The notes under the pieces were generated by a model. It was given only the letters and a program-made list of their open reading frames with translations. It did not search any database and was not told the DNA's origin. From Ruthenibacterium sp. (GTDB lineage: Bacteria; Bacillota; Clostridia; Oscillospirales; Ruminococcaceae), in assembly GCA_020025235.1 (NCBI GenBank), contig JAHHSL010000003.1, positions 36,761 to 100,760 of the forward strand: a DNA stretch of 64,000 bases. The letters run 5' to 3'. The stretch's first letter is position 1. Every line of letters starts with the position of its first letter. Made by a program: the position numbers and the translations under genes. Shown here one piece after another: positions 42,701 through 50,904 of this stretch.

Positions 42701-43522
42701 ATGGAACTTGCATTGCAACAGGAAAAAGCAAAGCAGCTGCGTGCTGATATCGTGCGGATGACGTACCTTGCAAAATCCGGACATCCGGGCGGTTCTCTGT
42801 CCTGTCTGGAAATGCTGATGGCCCTTTATTATAACGTAATGAAGGTCGATCCCAAAAACCCGAAGTGGGAACAGCGGGATCGCTTCGTGCTCAGCAAGGG
42901 TCATGCATGCCCCGCACTTTATGCGGTTCTTTCGGATTTGGGCTTCTTCCCGCGGGAAGACCTGTGGACGCTTCGTCAGTACGGCAGCCATTTGCAGGGT
43001 CACCCCGATATGCGTAAAACGCCGGGCGTCGACGCAAACACCGGATCGCTGGGTCAGGGTGTATCGATCGCAGGGGGCATGGCTCTGGCGGCACGCTACA
43101 AAAAAGAAAATCACCGTGTGTTCACCATTATCGGCGATGGGGAAAGCCAGGAAGGCATGGTGTGGGAGGCGGCAATGTCCGCAGCTCATTACAAGCTGGA
43201 TAATCTGACCGTGATGCTCGATCACAACGGGATGCAGATCGACGGCAAAAACGATGAAGTTATGAGCGTCGGCGATATGATGGCAAAGTACGAGGCATTC
43301 GGCTTTGTGTGCGTGCGTGTGGAAGACGGCCACGACATCGCAGCCATTGTAGATGCGCTTGCTACGCCGCATGAGGGCAAACCGCTGTTCATCTGCTGCG
43401 AAACGCACAAGGGACACGGCGTTTCCTTTATGGAAGATCAGGTAGACTGGCACGGCAAGGCGCCCAGCGCCGAGCAGTGCGAGCAGGCAATGAAAGAACT
43501 GGGGGTAACGGAGAATGTCTGA
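42701..43522 (+). CDS. Transketolase, N-terminal (thiamine-diphosphate-binding) subunit
   Basis: 273 residues, the N-terminal half of a split transketolase. It has SGHPGGSLSCLE, SKGHACPALY, GSLGQGVSIAGGMAL, and the ThDP/Mg motif GDGESQEGMVWEAA. With the next gene it moves two-carbon ketol units between sugar phosphates in the non-oxidative pentose phosphate pathway. GGAGG lies 8 bases before the ATG; a GTG 15 bases upstream overlaps that site. Its end overlaps the next gene by 8 bases. Confidence 0.93.
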   Translation: MELALQQEKAKQLRADIVRMTYLAKSGHPGGSLSCLEMLMALYYNVMKVDPKNPKWEQRDRFVLSKGHACPALYAVLSDLGFFPREDLWTLRQYGSHLQGHPDMRKTPGVDANTGSLGQGVSIAGGMALAARYKKENHRVFTIIGDGESQEGMVWEAAMSAAHYKLDNLTVMLDHNGMQIDGKNDEVMSVGDMMAKYEAFGFVCVRVEDGHDIAAIVDALATPHEGKPLFICCETHKGHGVSFMEDQVDWHGKAPSAEQCEQAMKELGVTENV

Positions 43523-44453
43523 GAAAAAATCGCTTCGTGTCGCTTACGGCGAAACACTGGCAAAGCTCGGCGCAGAAAACGATAAGATCGTCGTTCTGGA
43601 TGCGGACCTCTCCAAATCCACCATGACGAATTATTTCAAGGCACAGTTCCCGGAACGCTTTTTTGATTTCGGCATTGCCGAAGCCAATATGGCGTGCGCG
43701 GCAGCAGGCTTTGCACACGAAGGCCTTGTGCCGTTCGTAAGCACCTTTGCCATGTTCGGTGCAGGCCGCGCATATGAGCAGATCCGCAACTCGATCGCGT
43801 ATGTCAATGCGAATGTCAAGCTCGTATTTTCCCATTCCGGCCTGTGCGTCGGCGAAGACGGCGGCAGCCACCAGAGCATCGAGGACATTGCACTGATGCG
43901 CGTTCTGCCCAACATGACGATTTTTGTTCCGTGCGATGCGCTTGAAGTGGAAAAATCCATGCGCGCTGCAATGGAGATCGACGGCCCGGTCTATATCCGC
44001 GTGGCACGTCCGGCAAGCGAATACTTTACCGATGAAAGCACACCGTTCATCCCCGGCAAGGCCAATGTCCTGCGCGAGGGCGGCGATGTGGCGATCATTG
44101 CAACGGGTCTTATGGTGAAGGAAGCTATGGAAGCTGCCGAACTTCTGGCAGCCGAAGGCATTCAGGCAACCGTTGTAAACATGCACACGATCAAGCCGAT
44201 CGACGAAGAAACCGTGCTGCAGGCTGCAGAAAAATGCGGCGCAGTTGTCACGGCGGAAGAACATTCGGTCATCGGCGGCTTGGGCTCGGCAGTGGCAGAA
44301 GTGCTTGCCGGCAGATCGGCAGCCCGTTTTGCGCGTGTCGGCATCGAAGACCGCTTCGGTCAGTCCGGCACACCGGAGGATCTGTTCAAGGCATACGGCC
44401 TGACGGCAGAAAACATTGCGGATAACGCACGCCGCCTTGTAAAATCCAAATAA
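43515..44453 (+). CDS. Transketolase, C-terminal subunit
   Basis: 312 residues, the pyrimidine-binding and C-terminal domains of transketolase. Visible segments are FFDFGIAEANMACAAAGFA (with the catalytic Glu of GIAE), the GEDGGSHQSIED phosphate-binding loop, and the C-terminal VTAEEHSVIGGLGSAVAE. It forms a heterotetramer with the product of the preceding gene. 1-deoxyxylulose-5-phosphate synthase is related but is a single chain, which makes it less likely. Confidence 0.93.
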   Translation: MSEKKSLRVAYGETLAKLGAENDKIVVLDADLSKSTMTNYFKAQFPERFFDFGIAEANMACAAAGFAHEGLVPFVSTFAMFGAGRAYEQIRNSIAYVNANVKLVFSHSGLCVGEDGGSHQSIEDIALMRVLPNMTIFVPCDALEVEKSMRAAMEIDGPVYIRVARPASEYFTDESTPFIPGKANVLREGGDVAIIATGLMVKEAMEAAELLAAEGIQATVVNMHTIKPIDEETVLQAAEKCGAVVTAEEHSVIGGLGSAVAEVLAGRSAARFARVGIEDRFGQSGTPEDLFKAYGLTAENIADNARRLVKSK

Positions 44454-44601
44454 AAAGTCAGTTTTAAAAAAATTCTGAAACTTTTCTGAAGTTTGCAATA
44501 TTTTGTGTCGCTTCTTCGTATAATAGGCAGAGACGCAAAAATAAAAGGCAGGACAAGCAGTTTTATACATCCTGCCGGAATCAGAAAGGGCGGTCGGAAT
44601 T

Positions 44602-44712
44602 ATGAAAATGGCAATCAACTCTTTTATGGACAACCTTAAACAGATTTTCGGGATGGTATATTCAGACACGCCCGCAGAATCCTATGAGGAAAGCGAACTG
44701 AACGAGGACTGA
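44602..44712 (+). CDS. 36-residue amphipathic small protein before the dcw cluster
   Basis: The ORF starts with ATG after AAAGGGCGG (spacing about 8) and has a TATAAT box at 44519-44524 upstream and a strong terminator downstream, so it looks like its own transcription unit. The first 20 residues form a likely amphipathic helix (AINSFMDNLKQIFGMVYS), followed by an acidic tail (ESYEESELNED). This recalls the membrane-targeting N-terminus of SepF, but no SepF core follows. No homology claim can be made. Confidence 0.5.
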   Translation: MKMAINSFMDNLKQIFGMVYSDTPAESYEESELNED

Positions 44713-44786
44713 TCGGTTTGCTTTGCACCGGCAGCAGAGCACAGGACGGAAAATCCCGTTCGCCCTGCCGTCCATGAATAAGACAG

Positions 44787-44822
44787 AGACAGCATCCGGA
44801 TAAACGGGTGCTGTCTTTTTTT
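44787..44822 (+). terminator. Terminator after the 36-codon ORF
   Basis: AGACAGCATCC pairs with GGGTGCTGTCT and is followed by TTTTTTT, upstream of the mraZ promoter. Confidence 0.9.
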
Positions 44823-44917
44823 GCGCCGCAGGACAGGATGCGTTTTTCGGGGACGTTTTTTCGACAAAAAGATACACACGGGGGCGTGTTGAAGCGTGAA
44901 GTTTCACAGAAAAAGGG

Positions 44918-44946
44918 TTGCATTTTTGGGGGTGCACCGATATAAT
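44918..44946 (+). promoter_or_regulatory. Promoter of the dcw cluster (mraZ)
   Basis: TTGCAT and a perfect TATAAT are separated by 17 bases. The start of transcription should be near 44953, just where the MraZ boxes begin. Confidence 0.8.
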
Positions 44947-44954
44947 AGTAAGTA

Positions 44955-44981
44955 CGAGTGGGGGAAAGTGGTTGAAAGAGG
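44955..44981 (+). promoter_or_regulatory. Three MraZ-type binding boxes
   Basis: CGAGTGG, AAAGTGG and AAAGAGG lie in direct repeat with 3-base spacers, a 10-base period, matching the (AAAGTGG-N3)n arrangement known for MraZ sites. They cover the start of transcription, implying autoregulation of the cluster. Confidence 0.75.
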
Positions 44982-45022
44982 TTTAAAATCCCGAAACAGT
45001 GGCGAAAAGGGGTGCAAAGCGG

Positions 45023-45442
45023 ATGCTGATCGGAAAATACGACTATACGATCGACGAAAAAGGCCGGATGAATTTTCCGCCGAAATTCCGCGAAGCACTC
45101 GGCAGCACCTTTATCGTAACGCGCTGGCTGGATGATTGCCTTGTGGCTTTCCCGGAAACGGAATGGGAACGCATTTCGGGACTTCTTACGGATAAGAGCA
45201 TGGTGCGCACACGCGATGTGCAGCGCTTTTTGTATGCTTCTGCGGTGGAGGCGGAAACCGATAAACAGGGACGCATCCGTCTGCCCGCCCACCTGCGCGA
45301 ACACGCCGGGCTGGAAAAGGAAGTTACGGTGATCGGTGTGGGCGGCCACGCTGAAATTTGGAGCACAAAGGCATGGCAGGAAAAGAACGAGCAGCTGCGC
45401 AGCGGCCCGATTGCAGCTGCCATGGAGGAACTGGAGTTTTAA
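45023..45442 (+). CDS. mraZ: Transcriptional regulator MraZ
   Basis: 139 residues with the two AbrB-like halves: GKYDYTIDEKGRMNFPPKFRE at the start and DKQGRIRLPAHLREHAGL later, each with the DxKGR loop that contacts DNA. MraZ is the first gene of the dcw cluster in most bacteria and represses it. AAGGGG precedes the ATG; an alternative GTG 24 bases upstream is less likely. Confidence 0.95.
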   Translation: MLIGKYDYTIDEKGRMNFPPKFREALGSTFIVTRWLDDCLVAFPETEWERISGLLTDKSMVRTRDVQRFLYASAVEAETDKQGRIRLPAHLREHAGLEKEVTVIGVGGHAEIWSTKAWQEKNEQLRSGPIAAAMEELEF

Positions 45443-45444
45443 GT

Positions 45445-46368
45445 ATGGAATTTCATCATATCCCCGTTCTTTTGAATGAATGTCTGGAAGGGCTTGCGAT
45501 CCGTCCGCAGGGAACCTATCTGGATGGCACGGCAGGCGGCGCGGGACATTCGTCCGAAATTGCAAAGCGCCTTACAACGGGCAGGCTCATCGCGCTGGAT
45601 CAGGACCCGGATGCGGTGCAGACGGCGCGCCAGCGGCTTGCGGGTCTGCCGGCAGATGTGGTGCAGATCAACTTCCGCTATGCGGATACCGCGCTGCAGC
45701 AGCTGGGCGTGGAAGGCCTGGACGGCGTTCTTTTGGATCTTGGCGTTTCGTCGCATCAGCTCGACGAGCGTTCCCGCGGTTTTTCCTATCAGGGCTCGGC
45801 GCCGCTGGATATGCGCATGAGCCAGTCCGGCCCGACGGCGGCCGATCTTGTGAATACTGCTTCGCGCGAGGAGATCAGCCGCATCCTGAAGGAATACGGC
45901 GAGGAGCCGCATGCATGGCAGATCGCCGGGAAAATCGAGGCGGCGCGCAGCGAAGCGCCGATCGAAACGACCGAACAGCTGGTGCAGATCGTCACCTCTG
46001 CGCTGCCGCCTGCGGTGCGCAGAAAAGATAAAAACCCCGCGCGGCGTACATTCCAGGCACTGCGCATTGCCGTGAACGGCGAATTGGATGCGCTCAGCGA
46101 AGGACTGGAAGTGCTGTTTGAAGCGCTGCGCCCCGGCGGAAGAATGTGCATCATCACGTTCCATTCACTGGAGGACCGGCTTGTGAAGCAGCGCTTTCGG
46201 CAGTGGGCCACGGCCTGCACCTGCCCGCCGGAATTTCCGGTTTGTGTGTGCGGGGGAAAAGCAAAGGCAAAACTGATTACGAAAAAGCCGCTGGAAGCAA
46301 GCGCACAGGAGCAGGAGCAGAACCGCCGTGCCCGCAGCGCAAAGCTTCGCGTGATTGAAAAGCTGTGA
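45445..46368 (+). CDS. rsmH: 16S rRNA (cytosine-1402-N4)-methyltransferase RsmH
   Basis: 307 residues. It begins HHIPVLLNECLEGL, has the SAM-binding DGTAGGAGHSSEI, then LDLGVSSHQLDERSRGFSYQ, DMRMSQ, RRTFQALRIAVNGEL and ITFHSLEDRLVK, all diagnostic of RsmH/MraW. It methylates C1402 in the ribosomal P site. The start at 45445 follows the mraZ stop by 2 bases; a longer frame overlaps mraZ. Confidence 0.97.
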   Translation: MEFHHIPVLLNECLEGLAIRPQGTYLDGTAGGAGHSSEIAKRLTTGRLIALDQDPDAVQTARQRLAGLPADVVQINFRYADTALQQLGVEGLDGVLLDLGVSSHQLDERSRGFSYQGSAPLDMRMSQSGPTAADLVNTASREEISRILKEYGEEPHAWQIAGKIEAARSEAPIETTEQLVQIVTSALPPAVRRKDKNPARRTFQALRIAVNGELDALSEGLEVLFEALRPGGRMCIITFHSLEDRLVKQRFRQWATACTCPPEFPVCVCGGKAKAKLITKKPLEASAQEQEQNRRARSAKLRVIEKL

Positions 46369-46412
46369 ATTTTTTGAAAAAGGAAGATAAAGAAGGAAAG
46401 GAGAGGTCCGGC

Positions 46413-46883
46413 TTGCAGGGAAATGAAGCATATGATTTGAGTTTGTTTGCTCCGCATGAGAAAAAGACGGAGCTGCGGGTGGCAGAACCGCCCAAAAAGG
46501 AAAACGGCTTGCGGAATCGTCTGGCGTGGCTGAAATGGACTGTGCTTGCGGTCGTTCTGGTGGCGCTTGTGTGCAATCTTTTGTATGCACAGGTGGAATC
46601 CACAGAGCTTTCGGCGCAGATGCACCGAAAGGAAGACGAGCTTACGGAACTGCAAAGCGAATATACCTACCTTTCCAATGAAATGGAAATGAAAACCAAT
46701 CTTGCGGCAGTACAGCAATATGCAACCGCGACTTTGAAAATGGTCAAAATGGATCCGTCTCAGGTAACGTATGTGACGTCAAACGAAGAAAACCGGGTGG
46801 AACGTCCCGACACCGGACTTGCACGTCTTGCCGTGGAGGTATCGCAGACGCTGGCAAGCTTTATGGAATACCTTACGCCCTGA
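46413..46883 (+). CDS. ftsL: Cell division protein FtsL (TTG start)
   Basis: 156 residues. A cytoplasmic N-terminus of about 45 residues, one membrane helix (LKWTVLAVVLVALVCNLLYA), then a heptad-rich coiled coil outside. This layout and the place between rsmH and a class B PBP fit FtsL, which bridges FtsQ(DivIB), FtsB(DivIC) and the septal synthase. I choose TTG at 46413 because AAAGGAGAGG lies 6 bases upstream; a GTG at 46365 overlapping the rsmH stop has no ribosome site. Confidence 0.85.
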   Translation: MQGNEAYDLSLFAPHEKKTELRVAEPPKKENGLRNRLAWLKWTVLAVVLVALVCNLLYAQVESTELSAQMHRKEDELTELQSEYTYLSNEMEMKTNLAAVQQYATATLKMVKMDPSQVTYVTSNEENRVERPDTGLARLAVEVSQTLASFMEYLTP

Positions 46884-46893
46884 AACAATAAGT

Positions 46894-46950
46894 ATTATCA
46901 CCGTCTTTTTTCGATTTGACCGGATGCCGGACGAAAAAGTCGGTGATAAT
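46894..46950. repeat. Long imperfect hairpin between ftsL and the PBP gene
   Basis: ATTATCACCG pairs with CGGTGATAAT, continued by about 8 more pairs after one mismatch, loop of about 18 bases. TCTTTTT follows on the plus strand, so it could act as a weak terminator inside the cluster. Confidence 0.75.
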
Positions 46951-46967
46951 TCTTTTTACTCTGAAAT

Positions 46968-47025
46968 TAGGGCTTGTTTGAAAATGGAGAAAAAGATAAA
47001 TTCTTGATTTTTCAAACAGCCCCTA
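46968..47025. repeat. Short element with 17-base terminal inverted repeats (possible MITE)
   Basis: TAGGGCTTGTTTGAAAA at one end and the complement of TAGGGGCTGTTTGAAAA at the other match at 15 of 17 positions, enclosing 24 A+T-rich bases. TTAG and CTAG flank the ends, like the 4-base duplications of IS5-type elements. It has no coding capacity. A cellular hairpin is the alternative. Confidence 0.5.
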
Positions 47026-47053
47026 GTTCCTGAAAAAATTCCGGGAGGAAAAG

Positions 47054-49408
47054 ATGAAACAAGAACCGGGAAAAGATAAGAAGAAAATTTTGCCCCATAT
47101 TCCGGAAAAAGCCCCGAGAAGCGCTGTGACACGCAGCATGCGCGTGCGCGCGTGCGTGCTGGCTTCGCTGTTTATCCTGATCGGCTTCAGCGCCGTGATC
47201 TTCAATTTGTATAAGCTGCAGATCGTGCAGCATGAACAGCTTGCCGCCCTTGCGGAACAGCAGCAGCTTGCCGATGAGATCATCACGCCGAACCGCGGGG
47301 TGATCTATGATTCGGAAATGAAGGTGCTGGCCCGAAGCAACAAGGTGTGGACGGTTGTGGCATCGCCGCGCGATATGGAAAAAGCGGGCACGAACATCAA
47401 CGATGTGGCGATCAAGCTGGCGGAAATTCTGGAACTGGATACGGAAAAGATCCTGGAAAAGCTGGAAAAGACGGAAAGCAACTATCAGCTTTTGAAGCGT
47501 CAGGTGGAAAAACCCGTTGCCGATGCGATCACGCAGTGGATCCAGGAATATAACGAGGAAGACGCACACAAGAAAACGCCGGTTGCCGGCATCAGCCTTG
47601 TACAGGATGCAAAGCGGTATTATCCGTACCAGACACTGGCGTCCACGGTCATCGGCTTTGTCAATGTGGACGGCGACGGCGTCATGGGTCTGGAGCGCTA
47701 CTATAACGATGTGCTCAAGGGCACGGAAGGCCGCATTGTCGGCATGAAAAATGCGTGGGGCTATGATCTGCCCAACACAAGCTATGAGGCGGCGCACGAA
47801 GCGCAGGATGGATATGGCATCGTGACGACGCTGAATGCAAGCATCCAGAGCACGCTGGAAAAATACCTTATGGGCGCGGTTCGGGATTATCAGGTGGAAA
47901 ACCGTGCCGTCGGAATCGTGCTGAATGTGAAAACAGGTGAGATCCTTGCCATGGCAACGATGCCGGATTTCAACCTGCAGGACCCGTACACCATTGCCGA
48001 TCCGGTAAAAGCGGCAGAGGTGGATTCGATTGCCGACGAAAAAGAGCGCGCCGATGCACGCTATAAGGCACAGTGGGCACAGTGGCGCAACAAGGCCGTC
48101 ATGGATAACTATTTCCCCGGTTCGGTTTTCAAGGTGATCACGGCAGCCGCGGCACTGGATTCCGGCGCTGCAACGCTGCATACCTCGTATACCTGCACGG
48201 GTTCGATCACCGTTGCGGGCGTCACCATGCGCTGTGCACATCAGGCACACGGCGGGCATGGCACCATTGATTTCTTCGGCGGGCTGGATGGCTCGTGCAA
48301 CCCGTACTATGTCACGCTCGGCCAGCTTATGGGGGCAGAAACCTTCACAAGCTATATGCAGGCGTTCGGCTTTTACGATAAAACCGGCGTCGATATGGAC
48401 AGCGAACAGCAGACGCAGTATGTGCCGCTTTCCCGCATGGGGCCGGTCGAACTTGCATCCTCCTCGTTCGGGCAGACGACCTCCACGACGGCGCTGCAGA
48501 TGATCACATCGACGGCAGCCGCAATCAACGGCGGTTATCTGGTGCAGCCGCATGTCGTCAAACAGATCCTGGATGCGGACGGCAATGTTGTCAAAAATAT
48601 TGAACCGAATATCAAGCGGCAGGTGATCTCCAGCGAAACGAGCGAAACGATCCGCGAGCTGCTGACCCGAAGCGTCAATATGACAAATGCGCAGGGGCAG
48701 CTGATCGGCGGCAACAAGGCCGGCTATATCGCGGGATATAAGGTCGGTGCAAAATCCGGCACCGCACAGAAATTCCAGGGCAAAAACGTGGAGCATCAGG
48801 AATACTATTCCTCGTTCTGGGCGTTTGCACCCGGCGATGATCCGGAGATCGCCGTGCTTGTTATGCTGGATACGCCGCATGACGACGAGCGCCAGAACTT
48901 CTACGGCGCGCGACTGGCAGGCCCGGTCGTCAAAAACGTTCTGGATGAAGCGCTGCAGACGCTCGGCATCCCGAAAGCCTATTCGGATCAGGAACGCGAA
49001 AAGGCGGAAACGGCGATTCCGGACGTCATCGGGCAGAGCGTGAACGTGGCGGCGGGCAAGCTGCGCGACGCGGGCTTCAATGTTGATATTACACGCGCAA
49101 CGGGGGATATTGTTAAATATCAGTATCCGTCGTTCGGCACAACGGCTGCGCGGCAGTCGACGATTGTGCTTTATACGGATGAAAAGCCCGAGGGCGGGGA
49201 CATCGTCACGGTGCCGCAGCTTGCGGATATGAGCTATGACGCGGCGTGCTCGACACTGAAAAGTCTGGGGCTGAACATCAAGGAAAAAGGTGTTGTCGGC
49301 GGCGGAAGCAACGTTGTGGTATCGGATCAGAGCGTGCCCGCGGATACAGCCGTGGAGATCGGCACGATCATTGAAGTGACATTCTACGATACGAAAATTC
49401 TGGATTAA
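47054..49408 (+). CDS. ftsI: Class B penicillin-binding protein with PASTA domains (PBP2B/SpoVD type)
   Basis: 784 residues. One N-terminal membrane helix (about 30-55), a dimerisation domain, then the transpeptidase with S357VFK360, S414CN416 and K567SG. Two PASTA domains follow (starting about 655 and 722: IPDVIGQS, VPQLADMS). It cross-links septal peptidoglycan with FtsW. PASTA domains fit the PBP2B/SpoVD branch; which of the two it represents is open. GGGAGG precedes the ATG. Confidence 0.93.
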   Translation: MKQEPGKDKKKILPHIPEKAPRSAVTRSMRVRACVLASLFILIGFSAVIFNLYKLQIVQHEQLAALAEQQQLADEIITPNRGVIYDSEMKVLARSNKVWTVVASPRDMEKAGTNINDVAIKLAEILELDTEKILEKLEKTESNYQLLKRQVEKPVADAITQWIQEYNEEDAHKKTPVAGISLVQDAKRYYPYQTLASTVIGFVNVDGDGVMGLERYYNDVLKGTEGRIVGMKNAWGYDLPNTSYEAAHEAQDGYGIVTTLNASIQSTLEKYLMGAVRDYQVENRAVGIVLNVKTGEILAMATMPDFNLQDPYTIADPVKAAEVDSIADEKERADARYKAQWAQWRNKAVMDNYFPGSVFKVITAAAALDSGAATLHTSYTCTGSITVAGVTMRCAHQAHGGHGTIDFFGGLDGSCNPYYVTLGQLMGAETFTSYMQAFGFYDKTGVDMDSEQQTQYVPLSRMGPVELASSSFGQTTSTTALQMITSTAAAINGGYLVQPHVVKQILDADGNVVKNIEPNIKRQVISSETSETIRELLTRSVNMTNAQGQLIGGNKAGYIAGYKVGAKSGTAQKFQGKNVEHQEYYSSFWAFAPGDDPEIAVLVMLDTPHDDERQNFYGARLAGPVVKNVLDEALQTLGIPKAYSDQEREKAETAIPDVIGQSVNVAAGKLRDAGFNVDITRATGDIVKYQYPSFGTTAARQSTIVLYTDEKPEGGDIVTVPQLADMSYDAACSTLKSLGLNIKEKGVVGGGSNVVVSDQSVPADTAVEIGTIIEVTFYDTKILD

Positions 49409-49435
49409 ACAAATCAGGGGGAGGAGTTCGATTCC

Positions 49436-50875
49436 ATGAATCTGCAAAAACTGTTCGGCAATGTGATATATGAGGGCGAGCTGCCGCAGGGCGAAGTGAC
49501 GCTTGTTACGCAGGATTCCCGCAGGGTGTGCCCGGGGGCGGTGTTCGTGTGCGCAAAGGGGCTCACCACCGACGGACATGACTATGCGCGCGGGGCACTG
49601 GAAGCGGGCGCGCTGTGCGTTGTGACCGAGCGCCCGCTCGGGCTGGAACGCGAGGTGCATGTGCAGTCCGGCCGCAGGGCGTATGCAGAACTTTGCCAGA
49701 ACTTTTTCGGGCGTCCGGCGGAAAAGCTGCGCCTGATCGCCGTGACGGGCACAAACGGCAAAACGACCGTTACGACCCTCATCAAGCAGATCCTGGAACA
49801 CGCAGGTTACAAAGCGGGGCTGATCGGCACGATCCATACGGAAATCGATACCATGGAGGTGCCTGCAAAATACACGACGCCCGGCCCGTGGGATCTGAAC
49901 GCGCTGTTCAGCCGCATGGTGATGGCAGGCTGTTCGTTCGCCGTTATGGAAGCGAGCAGTCAGGCACTGGATCAGCTGCGTCTGTGGGGGCTGCATTTTG
50001 AAGCGGGCGTATTTACCAACCTGACGCAGGATCATCTGGATTATCACAAGACCTTTGAAAACTACTTTGCCGCGAAAAAAAGCCTGTTCGATCAGGTGGA
50101 ACACATGATCGTGAATATCGACGACAAATACGGCCGCCGGCTTCTGACGGAATCCGGCGCGCAGGATCAGATCACGGTTTCGCTGCACGATGACGCCGAT
50201 TATACGGCAAAAGACGTGAAGCTTTCGGCGGCGGGCGTCCGGTTTGAAATGGTGGGACGCGGCTTTTCCAAGGAGGTCGATTTCCCGATGCCGGGTGCGT
50301 ATTCGGTGTACAATGCACTGTGTGCCGCGGCAGCCGCTGCGGCGGTGGGCATCCCTGCCGAAACGGCAGTGTCAGCACTTGCCGGCTCCTGCGGGGTGCG
50401 CGGACGGTGCGAAGTGCTGTACCGCGGCGAGTATACGATCCTGTGTGATTACGCTCACACCAACGACGCCATTGAAAAGGTGCTTTCCGGCATTGCACCG
50501 TTCACCGAAGGGCGGCTGATCGTCCTGTTTGGCTGCGCGGGTGAGCGGGATGCGAAAAAAAGGCCGCTTATGAGCGAAGCAGTCGTGAAATATGCTGATT
50601 TTGCAGTTTTAACGTCGGATAATCCCCGCAAAGAAGATCCGTATGCTATAATAAAGGACGCCGAGCCGGTGATCGCTGCATCCGGCAAGCCGTACCTTGT
50701 GGAAATCGAACGCCGCACGGCGCTGTTCCGTGCCATGGAAATGCTGCAGCCGGGGGATGTGCTCATCCTGTGCGGCAAGGGACACGAGGATTATCAGGTC
50801 ATCGACGGCGTGACGATCTATCTGGATGAGCACCGGATCGTCCGCGAATGGCTCGCGCAACACGGAAAAATCTGA
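49436..50875 (+). CDS. murE: UDP-MurNAc-L-Ala-D-Glu:meso-diaminopimelate ligase MurE
   Basis: 479 residues. The ATP loop GTNGKTT is at about 103-109, KYTTPGPWDL contacts UDP-MurNAc, and D395NPR398 is the motif that selects meso-diaminopimelate rather than lysine. It adds the third residue of the stem peptide. So the wall peptide here should contain meso-DAP. GGGAGGAG precedes the ATG. Confidence 0.96.
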   Translation: MNLQKLFGNVIYEGELPQGEVTLVTQDSRRVCPGAVFVCAKGLTTDGHDYARGALEAGALCVVTERPLGLEREVHVQSGRRAYAELCQNFFGRPAEKLRLIAVTGTNGKTTVTTLIKQILEHAGYKAGLIGTIHTEIDTMEVPAKYTTPGPWDLNALFSRMVMAGCSFAVMEASSQALDQLRLWGLHFEAGVFTNLTQDHLDYHKTFENYFAAKKSLFDQVEHMIVNIDDKYGRRLLTESGAQDQITVSLHDDADYTAKDVKLSAAGVRFEMVGRGFSKEVDFPMPGAYSVYNALCAAAAAAAVGIPAETAVSALAGSCGVRGRCEVLYRGEYTILCDYAHTNDAIEKVLSGIAPFTEGRLIVLFGCAGERDAKKRPLMSEAVVKYADFAVLTSDNPRKEDPYAIIKDAEPVIAASGKPYLVEIERRTALFRAMEMLQPGDVLILCGKGHEDYQVIDGVTIYLDEHRIVREWLAQHGKI

Positions 50876-50904
50876 AGCAGTCATTGGGATTGGGAGGTTA
50901 TAAT

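Noticed and set aside
47012..50188. 1058-codon open frame opposite the PBP and murE genes
   Set aside because: Complement of two genes with full catalytic motifs; not coding.
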